This document shows positions 25,541 to 32,681 of a DNA stretch of 32,763 nucleotides, piece by piece. Below the pieces are notes generated by a model, which ran no database searches, was not told where the DNA came from, and saw nothing but the letters and a program-made list of their open reading frames with translations. Position 1 is the stretch's first letter. The number at the start of each line of letters is the position of its first letter. Position numbers and translations under genes: made by a program. The stretch is from the NCBI GenBank assembly GCA_900546785.1, contig URED01000027.1, positions 1-32,763 on the forward strand. The letters are read 5' to 3'. The DNA is from an uncultured Oscillospiraceae bacterium (GTDB lineage: Bacteria > Bacillota > Clostridia > Oscillospirales > Acutalibacteraceae).

Positions 25541-25767
25541 TCATATCAGCGCTAAGAATTTCAACGCTTTTTCTATATCATCTTTCAGGACACATATATC
25601 ATCATATCCACAATAAATACAACCAGTACCGGGGTAAATATTCGCAGGGACAACATCGATAAATTCCACCGTATGACCGGACCCCTCCGCGCAATACTTA
25701 AAAAAGTTCGCAACAGGCAAGTATATCCATTTTTATTGGAACAACCTTCCTGAATAATGATTTTCAT
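25541..25767 (-). pseudogene. Flavodoxin-like NAD(P)H-dependent FMN reductase, frameshifted and truncated
   Basis: From ATG 25767 the frame gives MKIIIQEGCSNKNGYTCLLRTFL, the FMN-binding start of the family (usually MKIL.INGSPRKNGNT). At the T6AA run near 25698-25705 the frame is lost. In the next frame the sequence continues KYCAEGSGHTVEFIDV, then IYPGTGCIYCGYDDICVLKDD, the conserved CxGCxxCxxxxxCxxxDD segment, and it stops at 25541 after ALKFLALI. One missing base restores a single frame. The normal protein is about 180-200 aa, so the C-terminal half is also absent. That loss of a whole segment argues for true gene decay, not only a sequencing error. Confidence 0.75.
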
Positions 25768-25920
25768 ATCATTTTCTTATTATTAGAAGAAATTTATTTT
25801 CTTTATTGTTTTATTATAAACGAATGATTAATCAATGTCTAATGCCTATATTTTATCTCAAACGATGCCTATTTCGCATGAACAGTTCCGAACATAAAAT
25901 CAAGAAAATGTGTAAAAAAG

Positions 25921-25962
25921 CGGCACGATTAACGTGCCGTTTTGGTGCAGAAGAAGGGACTT
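25921..25962 (-). repeat. Duplicated tRNA-Leu 3' end with terminator (copy of 26103-26144)
   Basis: The 42 bases match 26103-26144 apart from a few bases in the hairpin loop. The unit contains a CGGCACG/CGTGCCG terminator hairpin and, at 25943-25962, the last 20 bases of tRNA-Leu including CCA. Beyond that, the sequence departs from the tRNA inside its T-loop. The copies are 182 bp apart. Duplication of a tRNA 3' end is the usual mark of an attachment site or of tRNA recombination. Confidence 0.75.
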
Positions 25963-26036
25963 TCGTCAAAACAAACTCCTTGATTGAGGCAAATGCTTTG
26001 CATTTGCAAGAAATCACTCCGCTTATTTCTCCTCTC

Positions 26037-26068
26037 AAAAACTGCCGTACAGTCGTGCGGCAGTTTTT
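26037..26068. terminator. Bidirectional terminator in the tRNA scar
   Basis: The arms CTGCCG/CGGCAG around a 10-base loop are flanked by A5 on the left and T5 on the right. It has no intact gene directly upstream on either strand. Confidence 0.75.
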
Positions 26069-26102
26069 GTATTCGGGTGAGGGTTCAAGTCCTATAAAAA
26101 AA

Positions 26103-26121
26103 CGGCACGAAAATCGTGCCG
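26103..26121 (-). terminator. Terminator of tRNA-Leu
   Basis: CGGCACG/CGTGCCG with a 5-base loop begins 3 bases after the encoded CCA and is followed on the minus strand by seven T. Confidence 0.88.
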
Positions 26122-26124
26122 TTT

Positions 26125-26211
26125 TGGTGCAGAAGAAGGGACTTGAACCCTCATGAAATTGCTTTCACTAGAACCTGAATCTAGCGCGTCTGCCAATTCC
26201 GCCACTTCTGC
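26125..26211 (-). tRNA. tRNA-Leu (anticodon CAG)
   Basis: This 87-base class II tRNA has acceptor arms GCAGAAG/CTTCTGC, a D-arm starting TGGCGGAATTGGCAGACGC, anticodon stem CTAGA/TCTAG around loop TTCAGGT (anticodon CAG, reading CUG), a variable arm of serine/leucine type, T-arm GAGGGTTCAAGTCCC, and CCA encoded in the gene. A terminator follows at once. Its 3' end is duplicated 182 bp downstream. Confidence 0.96.
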
Positions 26212-26362
26212 ATATTCAACTTTGTCCTCTACATTTTACACGGCGAGGACGGCCGAGGTGGAGCGTTTTGCCTGATCCACATTTATAATAACAGCAAATG
26301 CTGAAATCATCAGCTTTTCATCGTTGAGATTTTCAAAGCAATAACTGATTTGCAACAACGGT

Positions 26363-26408
26363 ATATTACCACAAGTAGCTTGAAAAGTCAATCTAATTAT
26401 TATATAAT
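26363..26408. promoter_or_regulatory. Abutting divergent promoters for tRNA-Leu and the membrane protein gene
   Basis: Plus strand: TTGAAA (26380-26385), 17-base spacer, TATAAT (26403-26408). Minus strand: TTGACT (26391-26386), 17-base spacer, TAATAT (26368-26363). The two -35 boxes touch and form TTGA-N4-TCAA (26380-26391), so the two polymerases probably exclude each other. The tRNA leader is about 145 bases; the membrane-protein leader is about 22 bases. Confidence 0.75.
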
Positions 26409-26436
26409 TGTTTTACAAAATTTTATGAGGACTGCA

Positions 26437-27015
26437 ATGAGATCTGTTTTTAACGCATTATTAAGCCTTGCGGCTATTATTTATACCGTATTTTACATGA
26501 GCCTCAATGAGCTTACGACGAATGAAGGGGCGCTTTCAAAAACAGGGCTGAAGCACCCTGTTCTGTTTTTTATATGGGGCATACTGATTTACATTTCTCT
26601 CTATACAAACATCTTTATGCTTGCCAAGTGCTTCGGTAAGATCAGACAATATCATTATATAATGGCGGTCTCTGCGCTGATCGGTATGGCGTTTACGCTT
26701 ATTTTTAAATTTGATTACTCGCTGCGGTTTCAATATTTTATGCACTGTGCCGGTTCTCTTGTATTCTCCGTATGTACGGGAATTGTCGTATTCTTTACAT
26801 ATTTAAGCGGGTTCAGGATCAAAGTATTTAACGCTGTGCTGACAATAATGATCGGAATAATCTTGATCGCTGATCTTATCCTTCTATTGATCTTTAAGCA
26901 AAATGCGTTGATCGAAGGTGTTCCTGTTATATTTGCACTTGCCGCAATGCCGGTTACCGTTATGATAAACAATATTCAAAAAGACGAAAAGGTTCTTACA
27001 AATGCTGCACGATGA
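26437..27015 (+). CDS. Unrecognised membrane protein (192 aa)
   Basis: No family is recognised. Five or six hydrophobic helices (about 5-22, 43-62, 75-92, 105-125, 133-155, 160-180) are joined by short loops, with a hydrophilic end. GAGG lies 6 bases before ATG 26437. A start at ATG 26425 is possible but would place that ribosome binding site inside the gene, and frames further upstream run through the promoter. It overlaps the next gene by 14 bp, so the pair is translationally linked. A role related to the decarboxylase is possible but unsupported. Confidence 0.7.
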   Translation: MRSVFNALLSLAAIIYTVFYMSLNELTTNEGALSKTGLKHPVLFFIWGILIYISLYTNIFMLAKCFGKIRQYHYIMAVSALIGMAFTLIFKFDYSLRFQYFMHCAGSLVFSVCTGIVVFFTYLSGFRIKVFNAVLTIMIGIILIADLILLLIFKQNALIEGVPVIFALAAMPVTVMINNIQKDEKVLTNAAR

Positions 27016-28321
27016 ATTAAAAAATCTGAATAAATATCCGTTTCATATGCCGGGACACAAGCGAAACGGGACATTCGGCATAGCCGGCTCCGAAATCGAT
27101 ATTACGGAGATCGTTGGATTTGACGACCTGCATGAGCCTAAGGGAACGATAGCGCAGGTCGAAGAGATTTATCAAAAGCTTTATAATAGTAAAAGTTCCG
27201 TACTGCTCGTAAACGGTTCTACCGTTGGTATCCTTGCCGCAGTATTTGCCATGACGCATTACGGAGATAAAGTAATTGTTGCCGCAAATTGCCACAAGAG
27301 CGTATACAATGCCTGTGCTTTAAGAAAGCTCAAAACGATTATTGCAAACCCGCGGTTTGACGGTGTGAACGGCATCTATACACGCCTGACTCAATATGAA
27401 GTTGACCGAGTGATAAAACTGCACCCGGATGCAAAACTGCTGATCTTTACAAGCCCTACGTATGAGGGATATATAAGTGAAATCAAAACAGATCTGCCCG
27501 TAATTGTGGATGCGGCGCACGGCGCACACCTTCCTTTTTTTGAAGAAACACTTAAATATCCCAAGGGCAATATTGTGATCTCAAGCTTACATAAAACACT
27601 GCCTGCCCTAACACAAACGGCAATCGCCAATATATACGACACAAATTATATCCGGCCGTTCCGTCATTATATCGATACCTTTGAAACAAGCTCTCCGAGC
27701 TATGTTTTGATGAACAGCGTTAGCATTTGCGCGAAATTTTTAAATAACCGAACCGATGAATTCCAAACACTGCAAACAGCTTTAAGACAGTTTTACAGAA
27801 TGACTGAACTCAAACATTTAAAATTGCTGATCTCTGACGATATAAGCAAGATCAATATATCAACTGCCGGTACGAACATAAGCGGAATAGAACTTGGAAA
27901 CATTTTACGAAACGAGTACGGCTTTGAATGCGAAGCGGCAAATCTCAGACACGTAATACTTATGGCAACGGTTGGCGATGATTACACAGTCTACGAAAAG
28001 CTTTCCGGCGTTCTTAAAGAGATAGACGGCAGACTGAAAAGCACGGTTATCAAGCCTATCCCCTGCCGCATATTCAATGACGGAGAATACGATTTCAGTT
28101 TAGAGCCGGCTGACAGCGAATTCGTTGAGCTGAACAAAAGCAATGGCAGGATCTGCGCTGAATTTGTTTACGCATACCCGCCGGGAATACCGATTCTGTT
28201 TCCGAATGCGCTTATCACGAGCGAAACGATTCATATGATATCCGATTTAATGAATCATGGAGTTAATCTGACGAGCACGGGTAAATTACTTCCCCGCTCT
28301 ATATTGACAAAAAGGGAATAA
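27002..28321 (+). CDS. Orn/Lys/Arg decarboxylase-family PLP enzyme (439 aa)
   Basis: This fold-type I PLP enzyme belongs to the short Gram-positive branch of the Orn/Lys/Arg decarboxylases (YaaO/SpeA-like). It begins with the family signature FHMPGHKRN (14-22). The PLP pocket residues are Asp170 and His173 in VDAAHGAHLPF, and the PLP lysine is Lys198 in SSLHKTLP. The C-terminal domain has YPPGIPILFPNALI. Likely activity: decarboxylation of arginine or lysine to agmatine or cadaverine; which substrate cannot be decided. At 439 aa it is somewhat shorter than usual (about 470-490). The SCIFF promoter begins inside its last codons, so the two units overlap physically. Confidence 0.9.
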   Translation: MLHDELKNLNKYPFHMPGHKRNGTFGIAGSEIDITEIVGFDDLHEPKGTIAQVEEIYQKLYNSKSSVLLVNGSTVGILAAVFAMTHYGDKVIVAANCHKSVYNACALRKLKTIIANPRFDGVNGIYTRLTQYEVDRVIKLHPDAKLLIFTSPTYEGYISEIKTDLPVIVDAAHGAHLPFFEETLKYPKGNIVISSLHKTLPALTQTAIANIYDTNYIRPFRHYIDTFETSSPSYVLMNSVSICAKFLNNRTDEFQTLQTALRQFYRMTELKHLKLLISDDISKINISTAGTNISGIELGNILRNEYGFECEAANLRHVILMATVGDDYTVYEKLSGVLKEIDGRLKSTVIKPIPCRIFNDGEYDFSLEPADSEFVELNKSNGRICAEFVYAYPPGIPILFPNALITSETIHMISDLMNHGVNLTSTGKLLPRSILTKRE

Positions 28322-28332
28322 TAATATAAAAT
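28304..28332 (+). promoter_or_regulatory. Promoter of the SCIFF peptide gene
   Basis: TTGACA (28304-28309), 17-base spacer, TAAAAT (28327-28332). The -35 lies within the end of the decarboxylase coding sequence. The predicted start is near 28339, leaving a leader of about 25 bases with GAGG before the ATG. Confidence 0.75.
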
Positions 28333-28363
28333 ATAGTAAATCAAAAGAAACGAGGTTTTTAAT

Positions 28364-28510
28364 ATGAAAAGGATCAATACGTTAAGCTCACGCAATCTTT
28401 GCGAATCTGCTAAGAAAGGCGGCTGCGGCGAGTGCCAGACTTCTTGCCAGTCTGCAAGCAAAACTTCCTGTTCTGTTGCAAATCAGAAGTGCGAGCAGCT
28501 CAAAAAATAA
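28364..28510 (+). CDS. SCIFF (six-cysteine) ranthipeptide precursor, variant cysteine pattern (48 aa)
   Basis: This ribosomally made peptide precursor is modified by the radical SAM enzyme encoded next. It opens MKRINTLSSRNL, matching the SCIFF leader MKHIKTLNTxxL, and the core carries CGECQTSC...KTSC...NQKC, the diagnostic SCIFF sequence. Cysteines are at 13, 21, 24, 28, 36 and 43. Typical SCIFF peptides have a cysteine at position 32 (QSACKTSCT); here it is Ser32, the residue after Cys36 is Ser37 rather than Thr, and Cys13 is extra. From memory, the characterised CteA peptide is crosslinked between Cys32 and Thr37, so both partners of that thioether are replaced. A GAGG ribosome binding site and a strong promoter lie upstream. 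The biological role of SCIFF peptides is not settled. Confidence 0.94.
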   Translation: MKRINTLSSRNLCESAKKGGCGECQTSCQSASKTSCSVANQKCEQLKK

Positions 28511-28525
28511 TTGCATCAATTCAGC

Positions 28526-28551
28526 ACGGCGGTTTTTTACCGCCGTTTTTC
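28526..28551 (+). terminator. Attenuating terminator between SCIFF precursor and maturase
   Basis: ACGGCGG/CCGCCGT (28526-28546) with a 7-base loop is followed by TTTT-C-TTT. It lies 15 bases after the precursor stop and would let a fraction of transcripts reach the maturase, giving more peptide than enzyme. Confidence 0.85.
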
Positions 28552-28565
28552 TTTGGGAGAGCAAA

Positions 28566-29957
28566 ATGATTCACGCATATAAAATGAACGGCTACAACAT
28601 CATCATTGACCAGAACAGCGGCTGTGTTCACTCCGTTGACGATGTTGCTTATGATATTATAACAAACTATGAAAACGAGGATAAAGGCAAGATAAAAGAG
28701 TATATCCTTAAAAAATACAAAGACCGCGCGGATGTTACGCCGCAGGATATTGACCTTTGCTTTGAAGATATTGAAGCGCTTATAAAGGACGGCAGACTGT
28801 TTGCCGAGGATACCTTTGAAAAAACGGCGCAGGAATTCAAAAAAAGGCAGGGCGTGCTTAAAGCGATATGCCTGCATGTTGCGCACGACTGTAATCTTGC
28901 TTGCAAATACTGTTTTGCCGGTAAAGGCGAATATGACGGCCCCAAAGGCCTTATGAGCTATGAAACAGGCAAAAGGGCGCTTGATTTTTTAATTGAAAAA
29001 AGCGGAACACGGCGAAATCTTGAAGTTGATTTTTTCGGCGGTGAACCCCTTCTGAACTGGGATGTATGCAAAAAGCTTGTTGAATACGGAAGAAGCCGTG
29101 AAAAGGAATGCAACAAAAACTTTCGCTTTACTTTAACAACGAACGGCATACTGCTGAACGATGAAATCATTGATTTCTGTAACAAAGAAATGGGAAACGT
29201 GGTTTTGTCTTTAGACGGCAGAAAAGAAACGCACGACAGGCTGCGTATAACAAGAAACCGAACGGGTTCCTATGATCTGATAATAGATAAATTCAAAAAA
29301 TTTGCAAAATCAAGAAAACAAAAAGATTATTATATGCGCGGCACATATACGCATTACAACACCGATTTTTTCGAAGATATCATACATATGGCCGATCAGG
29401 GCTTCAAAGAGCTTTCCATAGAGCCCGTAGTATGCTCGCCAGAAGAAGATTACGCGTTGAGAGAAAGCGATCTGCCGGTTCTTAAAGAGCAGTACGAGAT
29501 TCTTGCAAACGAGATGCTGAGAAGATACAGAAGCGGCAACGGATTTACTTTTTATCATTATATGATAGATCTTGACAGCGGCCCGTGTATCGTTAAGCGC
29601 GTATCCGGCTGCGGCGTAGGAACGGAATACATGGCCGTTACACCGGACGGCAAGCTCTATCCCTGCCACCAGTTTGTTGGAGATGAAAAATTTTTGCTTG
29701 GTGATATTTGGCAAGGCGTTACCGATTTTGATATACTTAAGCAATTTGAAAGCTGCAATGTATATTCTCATAAGGAATGTAAAGACTGCTTTGCAAAGCT
29801 TTATTGCAGCGGCGGCTGCGCGGCAAATGCCTATCACTCTGCCGGCAGTGTTTCCGGCGTGTACGAATTTGGCTGTGAACTGCACAGAAAAAGGATTGAA
29901 TGCGCGATCATGCTGAAAGTTGCCGAAGCGGAAGAAGGATTTAAAGTAACATATTAA
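28566..29957 (+). CDS. SCIFF thioether-forming radical SAM maturase (463 aa)
   Basis: This radical SAM/SPASM enzyme forms sulfur-to-carbon crosslinks in the SCIFF peptide (CteB/Tte1186 type, ranthipeptide synthase). Residues 1-90 are the peptide-recognition domain. The radical SAM cluster is CNLACKYCFAG (Cys109, Cys113, Cys116), followed by FFGGEPLLNW (157-166). The C terminus is a SPASM domain rich in cysteines (GPC..., SGCGVGTEYM, LYPCHQF, CNVYSHKECKDCFAKLYCSGGC, FGCELHRKR) for two auxiliary 4Fe-4S clusters. The start at 28566 has GGGAG 6 bases upstream and gives the usual MIHxYKxNGYNIxxD opening; the longer frame begins inside the precursor gene and is rejected. It is paired with the precursor 55 bp upstream. 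Confidence 0.96.
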   Translation: MIHAYKMNGYNIIIDQNSGCVHSVDDVAYDIITNYENEDKGKIKEYILKKYKDRADVTPQDIDLCFEDIEALIKDGRLFAEDTFEKTAQEFKKRQGVLKAICLHVAHDCNLACKYCFAGKGEYDGPKGLMSYETGKRALDFLIEKSGTRRNLEVDFFGGEPLLNWDVCKKLVEYGRSREKECNKNFRFTLTTNGILLNDEIIDFCNKEMGNVVLSLDGRKETHDRLRITRNRTGSYDLIIDKFKKFAKSRKQKDYYMRGTYTHYNTDFFEDIIHMADQGFKELSIEPVVCSPEEDYALRESDLPVLKEQYEILANEMLRRYRSGNGFTFYHYMIDLDSGPCIVKRVSGCGVGTEYMAVTPDGKLYPCHQFVGDEKFLLGDIWQGVTDFDILKQFESCNVYSHKECKDCFAKLYCSGGCAANAYHSAGSVSGVYEFGCELHRKRIECAIMLKVAEAEEGFKVTY

Positions 29958-29968
29958 TAATTACAATA

Positions 29969-29998
29969 TTGACAAGTAACAATAAAATGAGGTATTAT
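29969..29998 (+). promoter_or_regulatory. Promoter of the CoA-transferase gene
   Basis: TTGACA (29969-29974), 18-base spacer, TATTAT (29993-29998). AAAGGGG at 30015-30021 is the ribosome binding site. Confidence 0.7.
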
Positions 29999-30028
29999 TT
30001 TTTAAAAGACTTTTAAAGGGGTATAAAT

Positions 30029-31327
30029 ATGACTTGGCAAGAGGTTTATAAAAGCAAGCTTGTTAGCGCTGAAGAAGCAATAAAGGCGATACGCGACGGC
30101 GATAGGGTCGTTACCGGATTTGCCTGCGGCGAGCCTTTCGGAATTGAAAGGGCTTTGATCGATAATTACGAAAATTATCATGACGTACAGATCACAAATA
30201 TGCTTTCTTTAGGCGATTCACCATGGTGCAGACCGGAGATGAAAGGGCACTTTACGCTGAACTGCCTGTTTGCGTCAAAAAGCAACAGAAAGGCAATTCT
30301 TGACGGCGTTGCCGATTTTACGCCTGTCAATTTCAGTGAGATACCGTTTGTAATAAAGAATATCATCCGCCCGCGCGTATCGGTCGTTATGGTATCCCCT
30401 CCCGATTCACACGGTAATGTTTCATTCGGCACAACAGTAGACTACACGAAAGGCACCACAGACTACTGCGAAGTCGTTATTGCCCAGGTCAACAAACATA
30501 TGCCCCGAACTTTCGGCAACAGCACAAAGCACGTGAGGGATTTCACTTATTTCGTTGAGATAGACGAGCCGCTACCCGGCGTAAAATCCGTTGAACTCAC
30601 AGATGTGGAAAAAGCAATCGGCAAAAACTGCGCGTCCCTTATAAACGACGGAGACTGTTTGCAGCTCGGTATAGGCGGAATACCGGACGCTATCTGCGAA
30701 GAGCTTAGAGGAAAAAAAGACCTTGGACTGCACAGCGAACTGGTTGGTGACGGCGTTGTTAAACTGCTTGAAGAGGGCATAATCAACAATAAAAAGAAAC
30801 AGACGCACACCGGCAGGACGGTACTCGGCGCAGCTTTCGGTTCTAAAATCCTTTGCGATTATATTAATGATAACCCGGCAGTGGAAATCTATCCTATTGA
30901 TTATGTTAATAATCCTTATGTTATTTCCCAAAACGATAATGTAGTTTCGGTAAATTCCTGTATTCAGGTAGACCTCATGGGTCAGGTCGTATCGGATACG
31001 ATCGGGCTGTCACAATTTTCGGCTGTAGGAGGTCAGGTTGATTTCGTTCGCGGCGCTGCTCTAAGCAAAAACGGCCGTTCCATTATTGCAATGCCGTCTA
31101 CAGCAAAGAATAATACGGTTTCAAAAATAGTGCCTATCATAGAGGATAAGTCAGCAATCACAACAACAAGAAATGACGTTAACTGTATCGTTACGGAATA
31201 CGGCATCGCCTTTCTAAAAGGAAAAACGCTGAAAGAAAGAGCAAAGGCGCTTATCCGCATTGCGCATCCGAATTTCCGAGATTGGCTGAGCGATGAATTT
31301 GAAAAGCGCTTTAATGAAAAAATTTGA
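30029..31327 (+). CDS. Acetyl-CoA hydrolase/CoA-transferase family, 4-hydroxybutyrate or butyryl CoA-transferase type (432 aa)
   Basis: This enzyme moves CoA between acyl-CoA and a free acid such as acetate. The sequence resembles the Cat2/AbfT 4-hydroxybutyrate and But butyryl-CoA:acetate transferases. The N-terminal domain starts WQEVYKSKLVSAEEA. The second domain has LGIGGIPDAICEEL (CoA-binding, 213-226), catalytic Glu237 in GLHSELVGDGVV, and the C-terminal motif GGQVDFVRGA. The length of 432 aa is closer to 4-hydroxybutyrate transferases (about 430) than to But (about 445-450), but this is not decisive. It is a single-gene unit with its own promoter. In a gut anaerobe it would serve fermentation to short-chain acids. 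Confidence 0.88.
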   Translation: MTWQEVYKSKLVSAEEAIKAIRDGDRVVTGFACGEPFGIERALIDNYENYHDVQITNMLSLGDSPWCRPEMKGHFTLNCLFASKSNRKAILDGVADFTPVNFSEIPFVIKNIIRPRVSVVMVSPPDSHGNVSFGTTVDYTKGTTDYCEVVIAQVNKHMPRTFGNSTKHVRDFTYFVEIDEPLPGVKSVELTDVEKAIGKNCASLINDGDCLQLGIGGIPDAICEELRGKKDLGLHSELVGDGVVKLLEEGIINNKKKQTHTGRTVLGAAFGSKILCDYINDNPAVEIYPIDYVNNPYVISQNDNVVSVNSCIQVDLMGQVVSDTIGLSQFSAVGGQVDFVRGAALSKNGRSIIAMPSTAKNNTVSKIVPIIEDKSAITTTRNDVNCIVTEYGIAFLKGKTLKERAKALIRIAHPNFRDWLSDEFEKRFNEKI

Positions 31328-31356
31328 ATAAACCGTTAAAATTTTTAAACAAATTT

Positions 31357-31443
31357 AATACAATGTAATAAATTGTATTGTAATATTCTTTGAATAAGTA
31401 TATAATATCTGTGTTGCTGTTTTAAAGCATTAAATCAGCAGCA
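31357..31443 (+). promoter_or_regulatory. Promoter of the E2-like gene with inverted repeat and leader hairpin
   Basis: TTGTAA (31378-31383), 17-base spacer, TATAAT (31401-31406). Upstream and overlapping the -35 is a perfect inverted repeat, AATACAAT-N7-ATTGTATT (31357-31379). The leader forms a hairpin GTG-TTGCTG/CAGCAG-CAC near 31411-31443 without a T-run. AGGAG precedes ATG 31472. Confidence 0.65.
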
Positions 31444-31471
31444 CATTAATTTTTACAGGAGTAGTGAATCA

Positions 31472-32395
31472 ATGGCAGTTTATAAAACAGAACATTTCGG
31501 CATTGCAAGAAAAATCGTATCCAACATGACTTCTCAAAGCTGGGAAGAGATCCCACACGCGGCGATGGGCTATGAAGCAGATGTAACGGATCTGCTCAAA
31601 GAGATCAAAAAGCTGAACGAAGGCGTAACAGACAAAAGCAAAAAGATCAGCATCAACACCGTTATGCTGAAGATCCTTTGCGAGGGGCTTAAAGCCGCGC
31701 CCAAAATGAACACCACGCTTGATTTTAACAGAAAGCTTGTTCGCGGAACGCTTTATTATCATGACAGCATTGATATTTCCATGCCGATGATCTTACATAC
31801 AGGCGAAATGATGACCGTCAATATGCACGATATGGGAAATAAATCGCTTACTGAAATGACGGCTGCCATTCAGGATACCATTCGCAGAGCCAACAACAGT
31901 AATATGAATGAAGTCATGTTTGAAGTATCCATGGATAATACACTCCAGGGCCTCAAAAAAGGCAAGCTCTTGCAGGCAATCAGAAGACTGTACGGCTCAA
32001 AAATGCCCGGAAAGCATAAGGTAAAAACGCTTGGAGGAAGCGCTAAGAAAGAATATTATTCCATTCCCAAAAAAGACAGACTCACGAAACACGATATTGA
32101 ACAGGGCACAACAACAATTTCCAATATAGGCTCTATCGGCAGGGATATCATGGGAACATGCTTCCTTTTAGAGATCATTCCGCCCCAGACCACCGCGTTT
32201 TGCATCGGCGCGATTCAAACAAAGCCGTGGATCGTTAAGGATGAAAACGGCAATGAAAAGGTTGAACCTCGTTCTGTTATAACGATCACAAGTGCGATCG
32301 ACCACAGGGCGCTTGATTACGGCGACTGCCTGCCTATGCTTCAAAAACTTAATGAGATATTTAAAAATCCATCAATTATTAGAAGCTGGAAATAA
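31472..32395 (+). CDS. Orphan 2-oxoacid dehydrogenase E2-type acyltransferase domain (307 aa)
   Basis: This is a chloramphenicol acetyltransferase-fold protein corresponding only to the catalytic domain of E2 acyltransferases. The catalytic HxxxD motif is present near the C terminus (DHRALDYGD, His278 and Asp282; usual form DHRxxDG). GTTTISNIGSIGRD matches the conserved TxTxSNxGxxG segment. No lipoyl domain or peripheral-subunit-binding domain precedes it, and no E1 or E3 genes are nearby, so it is unlikely to work in a standard dehydrogenase complex. An insertion of about 60 residues in the middle (around 150-210) is rich in lysine. Free-standing E2-like proteins of this length occur in clostridia and are uncharacterised. 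The acyl donor and acceptor are unknown. Confidence 0.85.
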   Translation: MAVYKTEHFGIARKIVSNMTSQSWEEIPHAAMGYEADVTDLLKEIKKLNEGVTDKSKKISINTVMLKILCEGLKAAPKMNTTLDFNRKLVRGTLYYHDSIDISMPMILHTGEMMTVNMHDMGNKSLTEMTAAIQDTIRRANNSNMNEVMFEVSMDNTLQGLKKGKLLQAIRRLYGSKMPGKHKVKTLGGSAKKEYYSIPKKDRLTKHDIEQGTTTISNIGSIGRDIMGTCFLLEIIPPQTTAFCIGAIQTKPWIVKDENGNEKVEPRSVITITSAIDHRALDYGDCLPMLQKLNEIFKNPSIIRSWK

Positions 32396-32681
32396 ACATC
32401 TATATACATAGCAAGACCCGTCTGCGTATGCAGGCGGGTCTCAGACTGTCGATAAAGTCGGCTGAACCGCGAAGTACACACTTTTACTTGTTCAAAATAA
32501 GGGAAAATAACAAAAAGCGAGAAAGTAACTTGATGGTAACCAAAGAATACGCTTGAAAACAGTTAATGCCGCATGAACCAAGTGTTCATGCGGCATTTGC
32601 GCTTTCCGTTTTTTGCTCGGGGGCAATAAGCTGACGAGAGCCGAATACAATATGCTGAAAATGTGCCGTCGCGGCGACTTT
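32396..32681. other. Intergenic region with two strong hairpins
   Basis: The first hairpin, AGACCCG-T-CTGC/GCAG-G-CGGGTCT (32414-32441), lies 19 bases after the E2-like stop but lacks a T-run, so it is terminator-like only. The second has perfect 14-bp arms, AATGCCGCATGAAC/GTTCATGCGGCATT, around 5 bases (32567-32599). The stretch 32601-32695 is open on the plus strand and ends with the residues NKLTRAEYNMLKMCRRGDF, protein-like in composition but with no start or ribosome binding site. It contains copy 2 of the dispersed repeat. Confidence 0.55.

Larger units (their letters stand above)
25768..26124. other. Intergenic scar with tRNA fragments, repeats and terminators
   Basis: No coding gene is seen. 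The region holds two copies of a terminator-plus-tRNA-Leu-3'-end unit (25921-25962 and 26103-26144), an independent terminator (26037-26068), an inverted AAATGC/GCATTT hairpin near 25990-26006, and on the plus strand a 15-base match to the tRNA-Leu T-arm, TGAGGGTTCAAGTCC (26078-26092). Confidence 0.7.

Noticed and set aside
26233..26349. Minus-strand open stretch of about 38 codons in the tRNA-Leu leader (ending AKRSTSAVLAV)
   Set aside because: It would begin at a TTG without a ribosome binding site and lies within the leader of a tRNA transcript; composition alone does not support translation.
28255..28461. Minus-strand open frame of 68 codons over the SCIFF gene
   Set aside because: It is antisense to the well supported SCIFF precursor, with no ribosome binding site or family resemblance.
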